In this document: positions 8,377-18,749 of the stretch, piece by piece
Layout: each line of letters starts with the position of its first letter
Position numbering within the stretch: position 1 is the first letter of the stretch
Source of the DNA: Clostridiales bacterium
GTDB lineage: Bacteria; Bacillota; Clostridia; Oscillospirales; CAG-272
Assembly: GCA_012840355.1 (NCBI GenBank)
Contig: DULN01000009.1
Location: 384,414-448,413, forward strand
DNA: 64,000 bases
Reading direction: 5' to 3'
Notes under the pieces: generated by a model
What the model saw: only the letters and a program-made list of their open reading frames with translations
Databases searched by the model: none
Told to the model about the DNA's origin: nothing
Program-made: the position numbers and the translations under genes

Positions 8377-9343
8377 CTATGCCGAAGTCACGTAAAAACC
8401 AAATGTCTTTCGGGTCAAGTTTGACGCTCACTGCTTTAAGCGGACCGAATGCGTCGAACTCAAGCGAGTAGGCGCAGAGGGCTTGGTGCTTGTACCCAAG
8501 CGCGCGCTCGTTCCTAATTATGCCATACTTGCCGTCGCCAAGCAGCGGATGGCCGACAGACGCAAGGTGCGCGCGGATTTGGTGGGTCCTGCCGGTAAGA
8601 AGCTCCACTTCAAGCAGCGATACAGGCATGCCGGATAACTCCCCTTCGGCTATTACCCTGTAGTGCGTGAGTATGCGCTTTACTTCTGACGCTTTCTCGC
8701 CTTTCGGCAGGGTTTTGTAAACCTTTACGATATTTTTCGCGCCGTATTTTATGTGGTAGCCCTCGAGAGTGTCCTCTTTTTTCTCAAAAGTGCCGTGCGC
8801 AACGCATAGATATTTTTTTCTGACTTTGCCGAGCCTGATAAGCTCGTTCATCGCACGCAGCGCCTCTGCGTTTTTAGCCGCTATCACAAGACCGCAGGTG
8901 TTTCTGTCAATCCTGTTGCAGAGCGCCGGCGCAAACGACTGCTCGGATTCTGGGTCGTATTCCCCTTTGCGGTAAAGGTACGCTTTTATATGGTTAATTA
9001 GCGTGTCTACATCCTCTTCACTATCGGAATGCACCAAAATCCCCGCAGGTTTGTTGCATATGATGATGTTTTCATCCTCATAAACGGGGTTTATATGCGG
9101 AACGATGGTTTTCCAAAGCTCCGCGTCTTCCCCGCTGAGGAAAAACTCCTCCGAAACATACATCTGCAGCATATCGCCTTCGGCCAAAATTTGACCGGGC
9201 TCTGCGCGCTTTTTGTTTACCTTGATTTTTTTCTTGCGTATGAATTTATAAGCTAATGATGCCGGCAGCGCTTTAAATGTTTTTAGCAAAAATTTATCAA
9301 GACGCTGGCCGGCGTCGTTTTTACCGATAATTATCTCCCGCAT
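8366..9343 (-). CDS. RluA-family 23S rRNA pseudouridine synthase
   Basis: A 325-residue RluC/RluD-like enzyme. An N-terminal S4 RNA-binding domain (about 12-70) precedes the RluA catalytic domain with the signature NRIDRNTCGLVIAAKN carrying the catalytic Asp, and the conserved TGRTHQIRAHLA motif. The likely role is isomerising uridines in 23S rRNA; the exact position cannot be told from sequence. It lies 22 bp after cysN in the same direction. Confidence 0.92.
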   Translation of the reverse strand: MREIIIGKNDAGQRLDKFLLKTFKALPASLAYKFIRKKKIKVNKKRAEPGQILAEGDMLQMYVSEEFFLSGEDAELWKTIVPHINPVYEDENIIICNKPAGILVHSDSEEDVDTLINHIKAYLYRKGEYDPESEQSFAPALCNRIDRNTCGLVIAAKNAEALRAMNELIRLGKVRKKYLCVAHGTFEKKEDTLEGYHIKYGAKNIVKVYKTLPKGEKASEVKRILTHYRVIAEGELSGMPVSLLEVELLTGRTHQIRAHLASVGHPLLGDGKYGIIRNERALGYKHQALCAYSLEFDAFGPLKAVSVKLDPKDIWFLRDFGIEKI

Positions 9344-9365
9344 TATTCCCCATGTTTCGACAGAA

Positions 9366-11150
9366 TTAAAATATAATCCCTTCGGAGCGCATTTTTGCCC
9401 TTATGGCTTCGGTGGCGGATTCTATATACTCGTCGGTGACGTCTTCGGCAGGAATATGCAAATCGCAATGGATGTCTGTCGTTATTTCGCTACCGAGCCA
9501 GACGACAAGCATATTTTCAGGCGATGCGGTCATTGTAATCACCTCGATGTCGCTTGCGGTTAGCTCTGCCGCCGTCACAATCAGTATAAGCCCGGCGTCG
9601 AGCATTATGTTCGCGACCTCGCCAAGCCTGCGGATATGCTCGCCACGTTCTGGCACAACGCCCGGCGTCTTTATCTCCGCCGCGATGCCGTAAAGCAGGT
9701 TGCCCATGCCAAGGAAATATGCGCTTCTGCCCGCATCGAAAAGCTTTCGCTCGAGCTTTCGCGCTATAGTCTTTTTCGCGGTCGCACGCGCGCCGGTGAT
9801 AATAATTATTGCCGGCTTTTGCCCGTAACGTTCTGCTCGCACCGTGGACAAAATCTCACTGTGGTCCCAGTGCATGTTCCGGCGGATCACAAGCTCGCGG
9901 GTGTACTCGTTTTCGTCCGCCAAAGCCTCAGTTATAATGCCTCCGCCGGAAATCTCATACTCGTCTACGATGACAAACCTGCTCGTCGCCTCAAGCTCTG
10001 CCGACGTGTCAAACGCGACCGGCTTTACGCAGCTGACAACGACTTCGCCGACATCATTGCGACCGATATAATTTCCCGGGCGTTTTTCAAGCGTCGACGA
10101 ATCAAGCACGCTTTTTATGCTTTCAATATTTGCCTCTACTTTAGCAGTCCCGATTTTGATAAAGTATTTTTTGCCCGTCACAAGCGGGTTTTTGCCGAGC
10201 CAAAATACGTTTGCCGAAAATCTAGTGCTGACATGCGGGGCTGGCTCGCCCGCTTTAGTGGCGATCTCGCCGCGCCGTACATAAATCTGCTCGCCTATCG
10301 TAAACCCCGTCGCCTCGCCGCATTTCGCGCGCGTTTTCGGCGGAGCGTTCCACACTTCTACCGTAGCGACGGTCGTGCGCTTGCCCGAGGGGTAGAAAAC
10401 AAGCTCTTCGCCAACCGAAACCGCGCCGGATTCCACCGTACCGGCGATAATCCTCCGGTTGTCTCCCCAGGCTGTGAATTTGTACACATCCTGCACCGGC
10501 ATCCTGAAAGGCAGGTTTTCCCCTTCAGTTTTCTCAACAAATGAGTCAAGCGCCTCGAGCACCGTCATACCGGTATACCAAGGCATATTATCAGAACGCG
10601 CCGCGATGTTGTCGCCTTCCCGCGCCGATACAGGAATAAACGCCGAAGGGGTAAGGCTTATCTCCGATAAAAACTCTGCATATTCTTTTTTGATATCTGC
10701 GTATACTTCTTTCGACCAACCGGCGAGGTCCATTTTATTAATGAGCACAGCTATCTGCTTTATGCCAAGCAATGATAGCATATAACCGTGCCTGCGTGAG
10801 TTTTCGCGCACGCCTTCTGACGCGTCAATGACAAGCAGCGCCGCTTCGGCGCGCGCCGCGCCCGACACCATGTTTTTTAAAAACTCGACATGGCCGGGCG
10901 CGTCAATTATTATGTATTTGCGCTTTTTTGTGTGGAAAAAACAGCGCGCAGAGTCAATTGTTATGCCCTGCGAGCGTTCATCTTTAAGCGCGTCAAGCAA
11001 AAACGCATATTCAAACGGCTTTGAATTGCGCCTGCAAAGCTCTTTGATTTGTTCCAGCTTGCCTTCGGGCAATGAGCCCGTGTCGGCAAGCAGCCTGCCT
11101 ATTACAGTGCTTTTACCGTGATCGACATGTCCAACAATAACGATGTTCAT
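9366..11150 (-). CDS. cysN: sulfate adenylyltransferase GTPase subunit CysN with degenerate APS-kinase-like C-terminal domain
   Basis: A 594-residue protein. The N-terminal EF-Tu-like GTPase has GHVDHGKST (7-15), DAPGH (83-87) and NKMD (138-141), followed by beta-barrel domains to about 440. With CysD it makes APS from ATP and sulfate, driven by GTP. The last 150 residues align in pattern with APS kinase (GARATAKKT at 453-461, [20 protein letters not shown] at 503-522), but the P-loop Gly before Lys is Ala, and the usual DGDN substrate motif is replaced by LGMGN (480-484). It is therefore probably not an active kinase. An intact CysC is encoded at 17340. cysD lies about 7.6 kb away on the other strand. 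A regulatory, nucleotide-sensing role for the tail is inference. Confidence 0.93.
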   Translation of the reverse strand: MNIVIVGHVDHGKSTVIGRLLADTGSLPEGKLEQIKELCRRNSKPFEYAFLLDALKDERSQGITIDSARCFFHTKKRKYIIIDAPGHVEFLKNMVSGAARAEAALLVIDASEGVRENSRRHGYMLSLLGIKQIAVLINKMDLAGWSKEVYADIKKEYAEFLSEISLTPSAFIPVSAREGDNIAARSDNMPWYTGMTVLEALDSFVEKTEGENLPFRMPVQDVYKFTAWGDNRRIIAGTVESGAVSVGEELVFYPSGKRTTVATVEVWNAPPKTRAKCGEATGFTIGEQIYVRRGEIATKAGEPAPHVSTRFSANVFWLGKNPLVTGKKYFIKIGTAKVEANIESIKSVLDSSTLEKRPGNYIGRNDVGEVVVSCVKPVAFDTSAELEATSRFVIVDEYEISGGGIITEALADENEYTRELVIRRNMHWDHSEILSTVRAERYGQKPAIIIITGARATAKKTIARKLERKLFDAGRSAYFLGMGNLLYGIAAEIKTPGVVPERGEHIRRLGEVANIMLDAGLILIVTAAELTASDIEVITMTASPENMLVVWLGSEITTDIHCDLHIPAEDVTDEYIESATEAIRAKMRSEGIIF

Positions 11151-11175
11151 ACCCGCTGTCCCACTTTATAATTTT

Positions 11176-11195
11176 GGGCGGGCAATGACCCGCCC
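11176..11195. repeat. GC-rich hairpin between PHP gene and cysN
   Basis: GGGCGGG pairs with CCCGCCC around a 6-nt loop. The T-run follows it only on the plus strand, where no gene ends, so as a terminator for the minus-strand PHP gene it would be imperfect. Confidence 0.5.
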
Positions 11196-11238
11196 TTTTA
11201 TATGTACATGCGTTGCGCATCTGCCCGAGCATGCAAAG

Positions 11239-12075
11239 CTAGGCGCCTTTTTTGCGCATCTGCTCGAGCACCTCATAACCTATGCGCATGTTGCCGCATC
11301 CCGTGCCAATCTCAATGTGCGGCTTATTATTTCCGTGGAAATCAGTGCCGCCCGAGCAGAGCAACCCAAGCGACTCGGCAAGGCTATAATATTCACGCGT
11401 CATCTCGGGCGTGTACTCGCTATAAAAGCACTCGATGCCAGAAAGCCCGACCTCCTTAAGCCGCTTTAGAAATTCATAAAGCTCGCTCGGCGCCATTTTC
11501 GTCGTGTGCAGGTGCGCGATATAAGCGTCGCCGCTGGCAGCGCGTATTATTTCCACAGCCTCTTCCGCTGTTATCGCCTGCATCGTGCTGTGGCCGGGCT
11601 TACCGGGCGAGAGCCACTCCCTCATGGCTTCTTCTACGGTTGTACAGTAGCCCTTTTTAACCAACAGCTTTGCGAAATGCACGCGGGCAATAGCGCCGCC
11701 GCCCGAAAACTCGAGAGCTTCCTCCACTGTTACGGGCAAGCCGGCGGCGGTGAGGTTTTCGGCAGTTTTATAGCCTCTCTCTATTCGCACGCGCCTTATT
11801 TCCTCAAGCGCGCCGTTTAGCGCTTTGCTTGATATATCAATAAAATACCCGAGCACATGTGTCTCGCCCCGGGACTCGACTGAAAGCTCTATGCCCGGGA
11901 TAAGCTCAAATCCGCCAATCCGCGACGCCGCGGACACCGCCGCGGGAATCCCCGCGACGGTGTCGTGGTCGGTCAGCGCTATGGCGGAAAGCCCTTTATT
12001 ATATGCATAGGCTACAAGCTCCGCGGGTGAAAGCGCCCCGTCGGAAGCCGTAGAATGAGTGTGAAGGTCTATCAC
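11239..12075 (-). CDS. PHP-domain metal-dependent phosphoesterase (TrpH/RNase AM-like)
   Basis: A 278-residue PHP-family protein with metal-binding motifs DLHTHSTASDG (3-13), ALTDHDTVAG, IPGIELS and a C-terminal GGTDFHG. The layout matches the TrpH/YciV group, whose E. coli member is a 5'-3' exonuclease (RNase AM) that also cleaves 3',5'-nucleotide bisphosphates such as pAp. Its position next to sulfate-activation genes is of interest because PAP is their by-product, but a link is only inference. It ends 2 bp from the potD stop side, in the same orientation. Confidence 0.85.
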   Translation of the reverse strand: MIDLHTHSTASDGALSPAELVAYAYNKGLSAIALTDHDTVAGIPAAVSAASRIGGFELIPGIELSVESRGETHVLGYFIDISSKALNGALEEIRRVRIERGYKTAENLTAAGLPVTVEEALEFSGGGAIARVHFAKLLVKKGYCTTVEEAMREWLSPGKPGHSTMQAITAEEAVEIIRAASGDAYIAHLHTTKMAPSELYEFLKRLKEVGLSGIECFYSEYTPEMTREYYSLAESLGLLCSGGTDFHGNNKPHIEIGTGCGNMRIGYEVLEQMRKKGA

Positions 12076-12077
12076 AA

Positions 12078-13292
12078 CTATTTATCCCCTGCGGGCCCGT
12101 CAATATAAGCGTTTTGGCGTTTTTTCCTTATCGTGCGTATCACAAATGCAGCGACTACTACCACAACCACAACGACAAGCCCGATGTAAATCGATATGTT
12201 GTTCGAGCCGCCAATTTTAAGCTCGTTCCATTTCTGAGTCATATATTCGAGCGTTTCTTTGGGCAGGTTGTGGAAGTACTCGGTGTTGGCTTTCGCTTCT
12301 TCCGGAGGATATATTACCTCGTTCCCCGCAAGAGAGTATTCGGGGTTTTCTACTACTGCCTTATGCGGCGAAGCGTAGCAGATATACTCGGCATTCGCAA
12401 GCGCGATTTCCGGCTCGAGCAGGAAGTTTATATACATCTCGGCCGCTTTTTTGTTCTGCGCCGTTACCGGAATGCACATCGAGTCTACGAAAATGTTGGT
12501 CCCTTCCTTGGGGTAGACAAGCGCAAGGTCGGGGTTGTTTTGCTGCATGCTTAAAAAGTCGCCTGCATAATAGGGTGCGAGTGCCGCTTCCCCGCTTTCC
12601 ATCTTGTTGTAGATTTCGTCCATTACATAAGACTGGACAAGCGGTTTTTGCTCCTTGAGCTTTTCAGCAGCGCGGTCCCAATCCTCTGGGTTTGTGGTAT
12701 TAACGCTCATCCCCAATAGGAACTGCGCGATGGCAAATGCGTCGCGCGGATTGTTGAACATTAAGATTTTGTTCGCGTATTTCTCGTCCCAGAGTATTGA
12801 CCACGAGTCGGGGGTCTCATCGACCATCTTCGTGTTGTAGATAAGCCCTACCATGCCGACTGCGTAGGGGACGCTGTACTCGTTGTTGGGGTCGAAGTAG
12901 ATGTTCTTATACTCGTCGAGAATATAGGAGTAGTTGGGGATGTTTGAAAAGTCAAGCTTTTGAAGCAGCCCCTCTTCGATAAGACGGGCAATCATGTAGT
13001 CGGACGGGATTATAACGTCGTATGCGACGCCGCCACTTTTAAGCTTTGCGTACATGTCCTCGTTCGTGGCGAAATTTGAATAGTTGACCTTAATGCCAGT
13101 GCGTCGGGTGAATTCTTCGTTGACGTTAATCGAGCCGTCCGAACCGTCGGCAATGTACTCGCCCCAGTTAAAAACGTTGATGTAACCGCTGCCCACCGTT
13201 TCATCCTGAGCTTCTGCTGAAAGCACAAGTAAGGGAATGACAAATGAGGCGAGCAGCGTAAATACAAGGGTGCAGGCAAATCTTCTTTTCAA
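12078..13292 (-). CDS. potD: PotD-type polyamine-binding protein with C-terminal membrane anchor
   Basis: A 404-residue periplasmic-binding-type protein of the spermidine/putrescine family (INVFNWGEYI near the mature N-terminus, YDVIIPSDYMIARL, YAVGMVGLIYNT). The N-terminus is a signal sequence ending in AEA-Q with no lipobox cysteine. Instead, near residues 365-390, there is a Val-rich transmembrane helix followed by RTIRKKRQ, so the protein appears to be anchored by its C-terminus. It starts with TTG at 13292, 10 nt after GGAGG. It is the last gene of potABCD. Confidence 0.93.
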   Translation of the reverse strand: MKRRFACTLVFTLLASFVIPLLVLSAEAQDETVGSGYINVFNWGEYIADGSDGSINVNEEFTRRTGIKVNYSNFATNEDMYAKLKSGGVAYDVIIPSDYMIARLIEEGLLQKLDFSNIPNYSYILDEYKNIYFDPNNEYSVPYAVGMVGLIYNTKMVDETPDSWSILWDEKYANKILMFNNPRDAFAIAQFLLGMSVNTTNPEDWDRAAEKLKEQKPLVQSYVMDEIYNKMESGEAALAPYYAGDFLSMQQNNPDLALVYPKEGTNIFVDSMCIPVTAQNKKAAEMYINFLLEPEIALANAEYICYASPHKAVVENPEYSLAGNEVIYPPEEAKANTEYFHNLPKETLEYMTQKWNELKIGGSNNISIYIGLVVVVVVVVAAFVIRTIRKKRQNAYIDGPAGDK

Positions 13293-13345
13293 TTCAGCTG
13301 TACCTCCGGGAGATATTTTTTTGATGATTTTATATTTTATTGTTT

Positions 13346-14158
13346 TTAATAATACTTCTTTTTGCTCTGCTGCTTTTCGCTTTGAGCCTGCAGGACGTTG
13401 ATTATTATAAGAAGAAGCAGTATCGCAGCGAACAGCATCGTCGAAAGCGAGTATATATCCGGCGTAACCCGCTTTTTGGTCATCGAGAAAATCCTAATCG
13501 GCAGCGTTTGGAACTCCGGCCCGTTTGTAAAATAGCTAATCACAAAGTCGTCGAGCGAGAGCGTGAACGCCATAATCGCGCCTGTTAGGACGCCGGGTAC
13601 GATCGTTGGAAACACCGCGAGGAAAAAAGACTTCAGCGGCGGGCATCCAAGGTCTTGCGCCGCTTCCTGTAGGTGCGGGTCGATTTGCCGCAGCTTCGGC
13701 AAAACCGAAAGTATCACATACGGCAAGTTGAACGTGACATGCGCGATAAGCAGAGTCCAAAAACCCAAGACGCCAGAAATTCTGACAAGCCGTGACGCGA
13801 AGACAAAAAGCAGCATCATCGAAACGCCGGTGACAATCTCGGGGTTTACCATTGGTATGTTCGTTACGGTAAGCGTAACCGATTTTAACCAGCGAGAGCG
13901 CATTTTGTCAATACCCACGGCTGCGGCTGTCCCTACAACCGTCGCAATTAGCGATGAGAGCACCGCCATAATGATCGAGTTTTTCAGTGCGTTAAGCGTT
14001 TCGGAATCGCGGAACAGCTCCCTGTACCAGCGCAGGGAAAAGCCGCCGAAAACTCCCGTGCTGTTTATGCTGTTGAACGAGAAAAGTATCATGACGGCGA
14101 TGGGAAGGTATAAAAACACATATACGAGCACCGTGTAAATGCGTATCATGGTTTTCAT
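13346..14158 (-). CDS. potC: spermidine/putrescine ABC transporter permease PotC
   Basis: A 270-residue inner-membrane permease with six predicted transmembrane helices and the EAA loop (EAAQDLGCPPLKSFFLAVFP). It pairs with PotB to form the polyamine channel. Its start overlaps the potB stop by four bases (ATGA). Confidence 0.94.
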   Translation of the reverse strand: MKTMIRIYTVLVYVFLYLPIAVMILFSFNSINSTGVFGGFSLRWYRELFRDSETLNALKNSIIMAVLSSLIATVVGTAAAVGIDKMRSRWLKSVTLTVTNIPMVNPEIVTGVSMMLLFVFASRLVRISGVLGFWTLLIAHVTFNLPYVILSVLPKLRQIDPHLQEAAQDLGCPPLKSFFLAVFPTIVPGVLTGAIMAFTLSLDDFVISYFTNGPEFQTLPIRIFSMTKKRVTPDIYSLSTMLFAAILLLLIIINVLQAQSEKQQSKKKYY

Positions 14159-14979
14159 ATCAGGAGCCCTCCCTCGTCGTCGGCGGCGAACTTGTTAAGT
14201 GCTGCCATGCAGACAAGAATCAATACCATCAGCACAAACGATATCGCCGCGCCAAGATGATAGTTGTAGGATGTCTGAAACTGACGTTCTATAGTGTCTC
14301 CGATAAGGTCAAACTTCCCGCCGCCGAGCTTCTGGCTGATATAGAAAGTCGAAACCGACGGCACGAACACCATCGTCAGCCCTGACGCTATGCCCGGCAT
14401 GCTGTGCGGGAGTATAATCCTTGTAAACACCTGCCAGCGGTTTGCGCCAAGGTCTTGCGCAGCCTCTATCATGCTCCGCTCTAGCTTTGCGAGCACCGAG
14501 TATATCGGCAAAATCATATATGGCAAATAGTTATACACCATGCCGAGTATAACGGCGCCCGGTGTGTTTATCATGTGGACGGGCGAAAGCCCGAGCTTGC
14601 TCAGAATGGAGTTTATAACGCCGGTATCCTCGAGGATAGCCATCCACGAGTAGGTGCGCAAAAGGAAATTCATCCACATAGGAAGCATGATAAGCATCAC
14701 AAGCACGCGCTGCGTGCGCTCATGGCGCATCGCAATTAAATATGCCACCGGGTACGCGAGCACAAGGCAAACCACGGTCGCGATTAGCGAAAACCAAATC
14801 GAGCGCACGAAAACGTCTGAGTAGCTGCCAAGCTGCGCGAAATTTAAAAATGTGAAATTGCCGCTGTCGTCGGTGAACGCATAATAGACGACCATCAAGA
14901 GTGGCGCGACTACAAACAGCACAGACCAAACGAGATATGGCGCCGCGGCAAGGCGCGCACCGATTGAGCTTTTGTTCAA
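14155..14979 (-). CDS. potB: spermidine/putrescine ABC transporter permease PotB
   Basis: A 274-residue permease with six transmembrane helices and the cytoplasmic EAA loop ([20 protein letters not shown]) that contacts PotA. The start overlaps the potA stop by four bases (14976-14979). Confidence 0.94.
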   Translation of the reverse strand: MNKSSIGARLAAAPYLVWSVLFVVAPLLMVVYYAFTDDSGNFTFLNFAQLGSYSDVFVRSIWFSLIATVVCLVLAYPVAYLIAMRHERTQRVLVMLIMLPMWMNFLLRTYSWMAILEDTGVINSILSKLGLSPVHMINTPGAVILGMVYNYLPYMILPIYSVLAKLERSMIEAAQDLGANRWQVFTRIILPHSMPGIASGLTMVFVPSVSTFYISQKLGGGKFDLIGDTIERQFQTSYNYHLGAAISFVLMVLILVCMAALNKFAADDEGGLLI

Positions 14980-16133
14980 TCCACGATTTCCTCCTCAGCG
15001 GGCGGCTGCTCCGGCTTGGCATCTGGCTCCGACAATTTTTCGTGTTCGTCGGAAAATGAGCTGTAGTCTCCGAAAGCGCCTGAGTATTTTGATTTTTTCA
15101 TCACATGGATGGCGTCGGGGTCAATTTTTATGCCCACAACCGCGGCTACCGGCCAATAGTCGGTCGTCTGCACCATCCACTTAAACCCTTCTATATCGAT
15201 GATTATTTCGTAATGCAGGCCTTTGAACGTCACGTTAGTAACGACGCCCGAAAGCATTCCCTCTTCGACCGAGACGATATCGATGTCTTCGGGGCGCACG
15301 ACGACGTCGACAGGCTCGTTTTTCGCAAAACCTTTGTCAAGGCACTTAAAATGCCTTCCGAACATTACAACATCTAAGTCGTCAACCATTATGCCGTCGA
15401 GAATGTTCGACTCGCCTATAAAATCGGCGACAAACGCATTGACCGGCTCGTTGTAAATCTCTTCCGGCGTCCCTATCTGCTGGATTTCGCCCATGTCCAT
15501 TACAACGACGGTGTCGGACATCGACAGAGCTTCTTCCTGGTCGTGCGTGACGTAGATAAAAGTGATGGACATTTGCTGTTGGATTCGCTTAAGCTCCACC
15601 TGCATGTCCTTCCGCAGCTTAAGGTCGAGCGCGCCGAGCGGCTCGTCAAGTAGCAGCACCTTCGGGTCGTTTATAAGCGCGCGCGCTATAGCCACCCGCT
15701 GCTGCTGGCCGCCCGAAAGCAAATTCACGCTTCTGCGCTCAAAGCCGCGCAAATTGACTAGCTCGAGCATTTCCTTGACCCTTCGCGAAATTTCGCTTTC
15801 CGGCATTTTGCGAAGGCGCGGCCCGAAAGCAATGTTGTCATAAACATTAAGGTGCGGGAACAGCGCGTACTTTTGAAATACCGTGTTCACCGGCCGTTTG
15901 TAAGGCGGTACGTCGTTGACGCGTTTGCCGTTAAAATAGACGTCGCCTTCATCAGGCGTAACAAAACCCCCGATTATCCTCAGCGTGGTAGTTTTCCCGC
16001 AGCCGGAAGGGCCCAGCAGCGTGATAAACTCCTTGTCGTGGATGTCGAGGTTAATGCCGCGAAGCACCGCTTCTCCGTTATAATACTTTGTGATGCCGCG
16101 AAGCGAGATAATGCAGCTTTCGGATCCAGTCAT
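14976..16133 (-). CDS. potA: spermidine/putrescine ABC transporter ATPase PotA
   Basis: A 385-residue ABC ATPase: Walker [10 protein letters not shown] (41-49), signature [15 protein letters not shown], Walker [13 protein letters not shown] and the switch His in [14 protein letters not shown]-terminal TOBE-like domain follows (about 270-350), then a polar Pro/Glu-rich tail. It is the first gene of potABCD. The ribosome binding site is unclear: a GGAGG lies about 16 nt upstream. Confidence 0.95.
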   Translation of the reverse strand: MTGSESCIISLRGITKYYNGEAVLRGINLDIHDKEFITLLGPSGCGKTTTLRIIGGFVTPDEGDVYFNGKRVNDVPPYKRPVNTVFQKYALFPHLNVYDNIAFGPRLRKMPESEISRRVKEMLELVNLRGFERRSVNLLSGGQQQRVAIARALINDPKVLLLDEPLGALDLKLRKDMQVELKRIQQQMSITFIYVTHDQEEALSMSDTVVVMDMGEIQQIGTPEEIYNEPVNAFVADFIGESNILDGIMVDDLDVVMFGRHFKCLDKGFAKNEPVDVVVRPEDIDIVSVEEGMLSGVVTNVTFKGLHYEIIIDIEGFKWMVQTTDYWPVAAVVGIKIDPDAIHVMKKSKYSGAFGDYSSFSDEHEKLSEPDAKPEQPPAEEEIVD

Positions 16134-16181
16134 TCCCCGTAATATTTTACCTCCGTTTACCCCTTTTTAAAAATCGACCCT

Positions 16182-16210
16182 ATTATAGCACCTTGTATTA
16201 TAAAATGCAA
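16182..16210 (-). promoter_or_regulatory. sigma-A promoter of potABCD
   Basis: On the minus strand TTGCAT (16205-16210), 17-bp spacer, TATAAT (16182-16187). It lies about 50 bp ahead of potA in the 193-bp gap before the M50 protease gene. The rest of this gap is AT-rich and holds no other feature that I can see. Confidence 0.75.
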
Positions 16211-16326
16211 CAGATTTCTTGAAATTATTTGATTCTCCCCGAATATACCACAATTATACGTGATCTCTTTAATTTAATACTACATATACTATAAAATACT
16301 CCAGATTCCTCCCGTATGCTCCGATT

Positions 16327-16983
16327 TCACCGGCATCCGCTTTGTAACACGGCTGCAAAAAACAGCCACCCGCAAAGCAGCATCAGGGTGAAATTTCCGC
16401 CCGTGTAAAAAAGCAAATATCCGGCAAAAATCCATAGCAGCACAAGCGCGATTGCGGACGTAAACTTTACCGCGCGCTCGGCTGCGTCGGGGCTACGCCA
16501 TAAGCACAAAAGCGAGTAAAGCGCCTCGCCCCCGTCGAGCGTGCGTATCGGTAAAAGGCTAAACGCTGCAAGCGCAAGCGAGCAAACAATAAAATACACG
16601 GCAGAGACGTCGGCGGCGCCTGAAAACGCAAACGCCCGTCTTAGTATGGCAGCGGCGCCGGCGCACATGAGGTTTGAAGCGCATCCCGCAAGCTTTATTG
16701 CTATCTCTTTTATATATGGGCACATTTCGCCTATATATATAACTGCGCCGAGCGGCAAAATCGAAATGCGGCTTATCGGCGCGCGCAAAAAAAGCGCGGC
16801 GGCAAGATGCCCAAGCTCGTGGAGTATTGCAGCCGCGAATGTTATAAGCGCGTATATGGTACCGTCGACAAACAAAATCGCGGCAAAAACAAAAGCAAGC
16901 GGGGAAAGCGACACTTCCGGCAGCTGTCCGCTCCCTCTGCTTTTATTTTTGCCGAAAACCCCGTTTTTGATTTTTAAGCCCAA
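16327..16983 (-). CDS. M50-family intramembrane metalloprotease
   Basis: A 218-residue site-2-protease-type protein with several membrane helices. The zinc motif HELGH is at 55-59 and the second ligand is in LLPIRTLDGGEAL (Asp150). It is the size and layout of the SpoIVFB-like group without PDZ or CBS domains. Its substrate is unknown; no sigma factor or anti-sigma gene lies next to it. It follows a small membrane protein gene by 21 bp in the same direction. Confidence 0.88.
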   Translation of the reverse strand: MGLKIKNGVFGKNKSRGSGQLPEVSLSPLAFVFAAILFVDGTIYALITFAAAILHELGHLAAALFLRAPISRISILPLGAVIYIGEMCPYIKEIAIKLAGCASNLMCAGAAAILRRAFAFSGAADVSAVYFIVCSLALAAFSLLPIRTLDGGEALYSLLCLWRSPDAAERAVKFTSAIALVLLWIFAGYLLFYTGGNFTLMLLCGWLFFAAVLQSGCR

Positions 16984-17004
16984 GCGATTGCAGCCCCGTC
17001 CGTA

Positions 17005-17304
17005 TTATGCTATAATGTCAGTGACGGAAAAGCCGTCGCCGCCTGCTGCAGATGTTTCGTCGCCGCTCGTGCTTTCGGGCGACGCCACTACCGCATAGGC
17101 AAGCGCCGCGGCGTCCGACAAATCGCTTTTTTTATGCTCGTCGACGATACGTTTTATTGTCGCAAGCGAGACAATAATTGAAAAAGTTAGCATAATAGCG
17201 GCAAAAGTTATCCGACGCTCGGCGGCCCTTGCTTGGCGCGAGATACGGTTTGCCGGGCGGTTTGTGTAAATGTTCACGGCTTTTGCCTTCCTTTCTTTTG
17301 TCAT
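17005..17304 (-). CDS. small single-pass membrane protein
   Basis: A 99-residue protein that I do not recognise. The N-terminus is strongly basic (MTKERKAKAV, then RISRQARAAERR), one hydrophobic helix spans about 32-50, and the Ser/Thr/Gly-rich C-terminal region would lie outside. It is 21 bp upstream of the M50 protease gene and divergent from cysC-cysQ. It might be a partner or substrate of the protease; this is inference. No strong ribosome binding site is visible. Confidence 0.6.
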   Translation of the reverse strand: MTKERKAKAVNIYTNRPANRISRQARAAERRITFAAIMLTFSIIVSLATIKRIVDEHKKSDLSDAAALAYAVVASPESTSGDETSAAGGDGFSVTDIIA

Positions 17305-17339
17305 GTCGATACCATTTATATTAAGCTGGAGTACGGCTC

Positions 17340-18749
17340 ATGAATAGGCATATCTATCCCCGCGCCTCGTCGGTGTCCGCCGAAGAAAGGCTCGGCGTGC
17401 TTGGGCATTCACCAATGGTTTTATGGCTGACCGGCCTTTCAGGTTCGGGCAAAAGCACAATAGCATCTGAGGTTGAAAAAAGGCTAATCGATCTTGGCAT
17501 GGCTGCATACCTTCTCGACGGCGACACAATGCGAACGGGGCTTTGCAGCGACCTCGGCTTTTCGGCCGAAGACCGTGCGGAAAATATCAGAAGGCTCACC
17601 GAAGCCGCATACCTTCTCGCCGACAGCGGGCTGATTGTTCTTGTTTCTGCGATATCCCCCACCCGCGCATGCCGGGACGCCGCACGCGAGCGGATTTCGC
17701 CGCGCTGCGATTTTGTTGAAATATACGTTTCGGCGCCGCTTGAGGTATGCGAGGCGCGCGACGTCAAAGGCCTTTATAAAAAGGCGCGCGCGGGCGAAAT
17801 TGCAGAGTTTACTGGCATCACCTCGCCGTATGAGCCGCCTCTTGACCCCGAGCTTGTGCTTGACACCGCGAGCCTCTCGGTTGACGAGTGCGCCTCGGCG
17901 GTTGTAGCAGAGGTCGTGCGGCGGCAGTACCTAAGCGTTATGGTCGATGCGGCGCTGCGCGCGGGCAAAGAAATTATGGAGGTTTACGGGGAAAGCGACT
18001 TTAAAGTCGAGCTTAAAGCCGACAACTCGCCGCTGACAATAGCCGACAGGCGCTCGAACGAAACTATAGTAAACATGCTAAAAAGCCGGTTCCCCTTCAT
18101 ACCAATACTCGCCGAGGAGAGCTCCGACGACCCGGCAAGGCACGTGTCCCCGCGCTGCTTTATAGTCGACCCGCTCGACGGTACAAAGGAGTTTATTAAA
18201 CGCAACGGCGAGTTTACGGTCAACATTGCGCTGGCGTACAAAGGCACTCCCATCGCCGGCGTGGTTTATGTGCCGGTGACCGGCGATCTATACTTTGGAG
18301 TAAAAGGCGGCGGGGCATACCTGCGAGGAGCCGACGGCAAAACCGAGCGCCTTCAAGTAAGCGGCCGGACAAACGGGCTTGTCGTCATGCGCAGCCGCTC
18401 GCATGCCGACCCGCGCGAGGAGGAACTGCTTGAAAAATATAAATCCCGCATCGCGCGCACGATATCGTCGGGCAGCTCGATAAAGGGCTGCAAAGTCGCC
18501 GCTGGCGAAGCCGACGTTTATATAAGGTTCGGCCCGACAATGGAATGGGACACCGCGGCTATGCAGTGCATATGCGAAGCTGCAGGCGCGATAGTGCGCC
18601 AAACCGACGCCACGCCGCTTACATATAACAGGAAAAACCCAAAAAACGAGATAGGGTTTTATATTATAAACCGGCTCGAAAATGATTTTGTAAACCCTAA
18701 TAACGGCGCCGTTGCAAATGCGCCGAAGGAGTATGGAAGCGATGAATAG
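17340..18749 (+). CDS. fused APS kinase (CysC) and PAP phosphatase (CysQ)
   Basis: A 469-residue two-domain protein. Residues 1-195 are APS kinase with P-loop GLSGSGKST (32-40), [20 protein letters not shown] (60-79) and ENIRR; it phosphorylates APS to PAPS. Residues about 198-455 are an inositol-monophosphatase-fold CysQ with EE (259-260) and DPLDGT (277-282) metal sites and WDTAA near the end; CysQ removes the 3'-phosphate of PAP (and PAPS). Both active sites look intact. The start follows GGAG with 9-nt spacing. The stop overlaps the cysD start. The fusion would couple PAPS synthesis with disposal of its by-product. Confidence 0.93.
   Translation: MNRHIYPRASSVSAEERLGVLGHSPMVLWLTGLSGSGKSTIASEVEKRLIDLGMAAYLLDGDTMRTGLCSDLGFSAEDRAENIRRLTEAAYLLADSGLIVLVSAISPTRACRDAARERISPRCDFVEIYVSAPLEVCEARDVKGLYKKARAGEIAEFTGITSPYEPPLDPELVLDTASLSVDECASAVVAEVVRRQYLSVMVDAALRAGKEIMEVYGESDFKVELKADNSPLTIADRRSNETIVNMLKSRFPFIPILAEESSDDPARHVSPRCFIVDPLDGTKEFIKRNGEFTVNIALAYKGTPIAGVVYVPVTGDLYFGVKGGGAYLRGADGKTERLQVSGRTNGLVVMRSRSHADPREEELLEKYKSRIARTISSGSSIKGCKVAAGEADVYIRFGPTMEWDTAAMQCICEAAGAIVRQTDATPLTYNRKNPKNEIGFYIINRLENDFVNPNNGAVANAPKEYGSDE

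Noticed and set aside
9636..10544. 302-residue plus-strand open frame
   Set aside because: It is antisense to cysN and has no recognisable domains.
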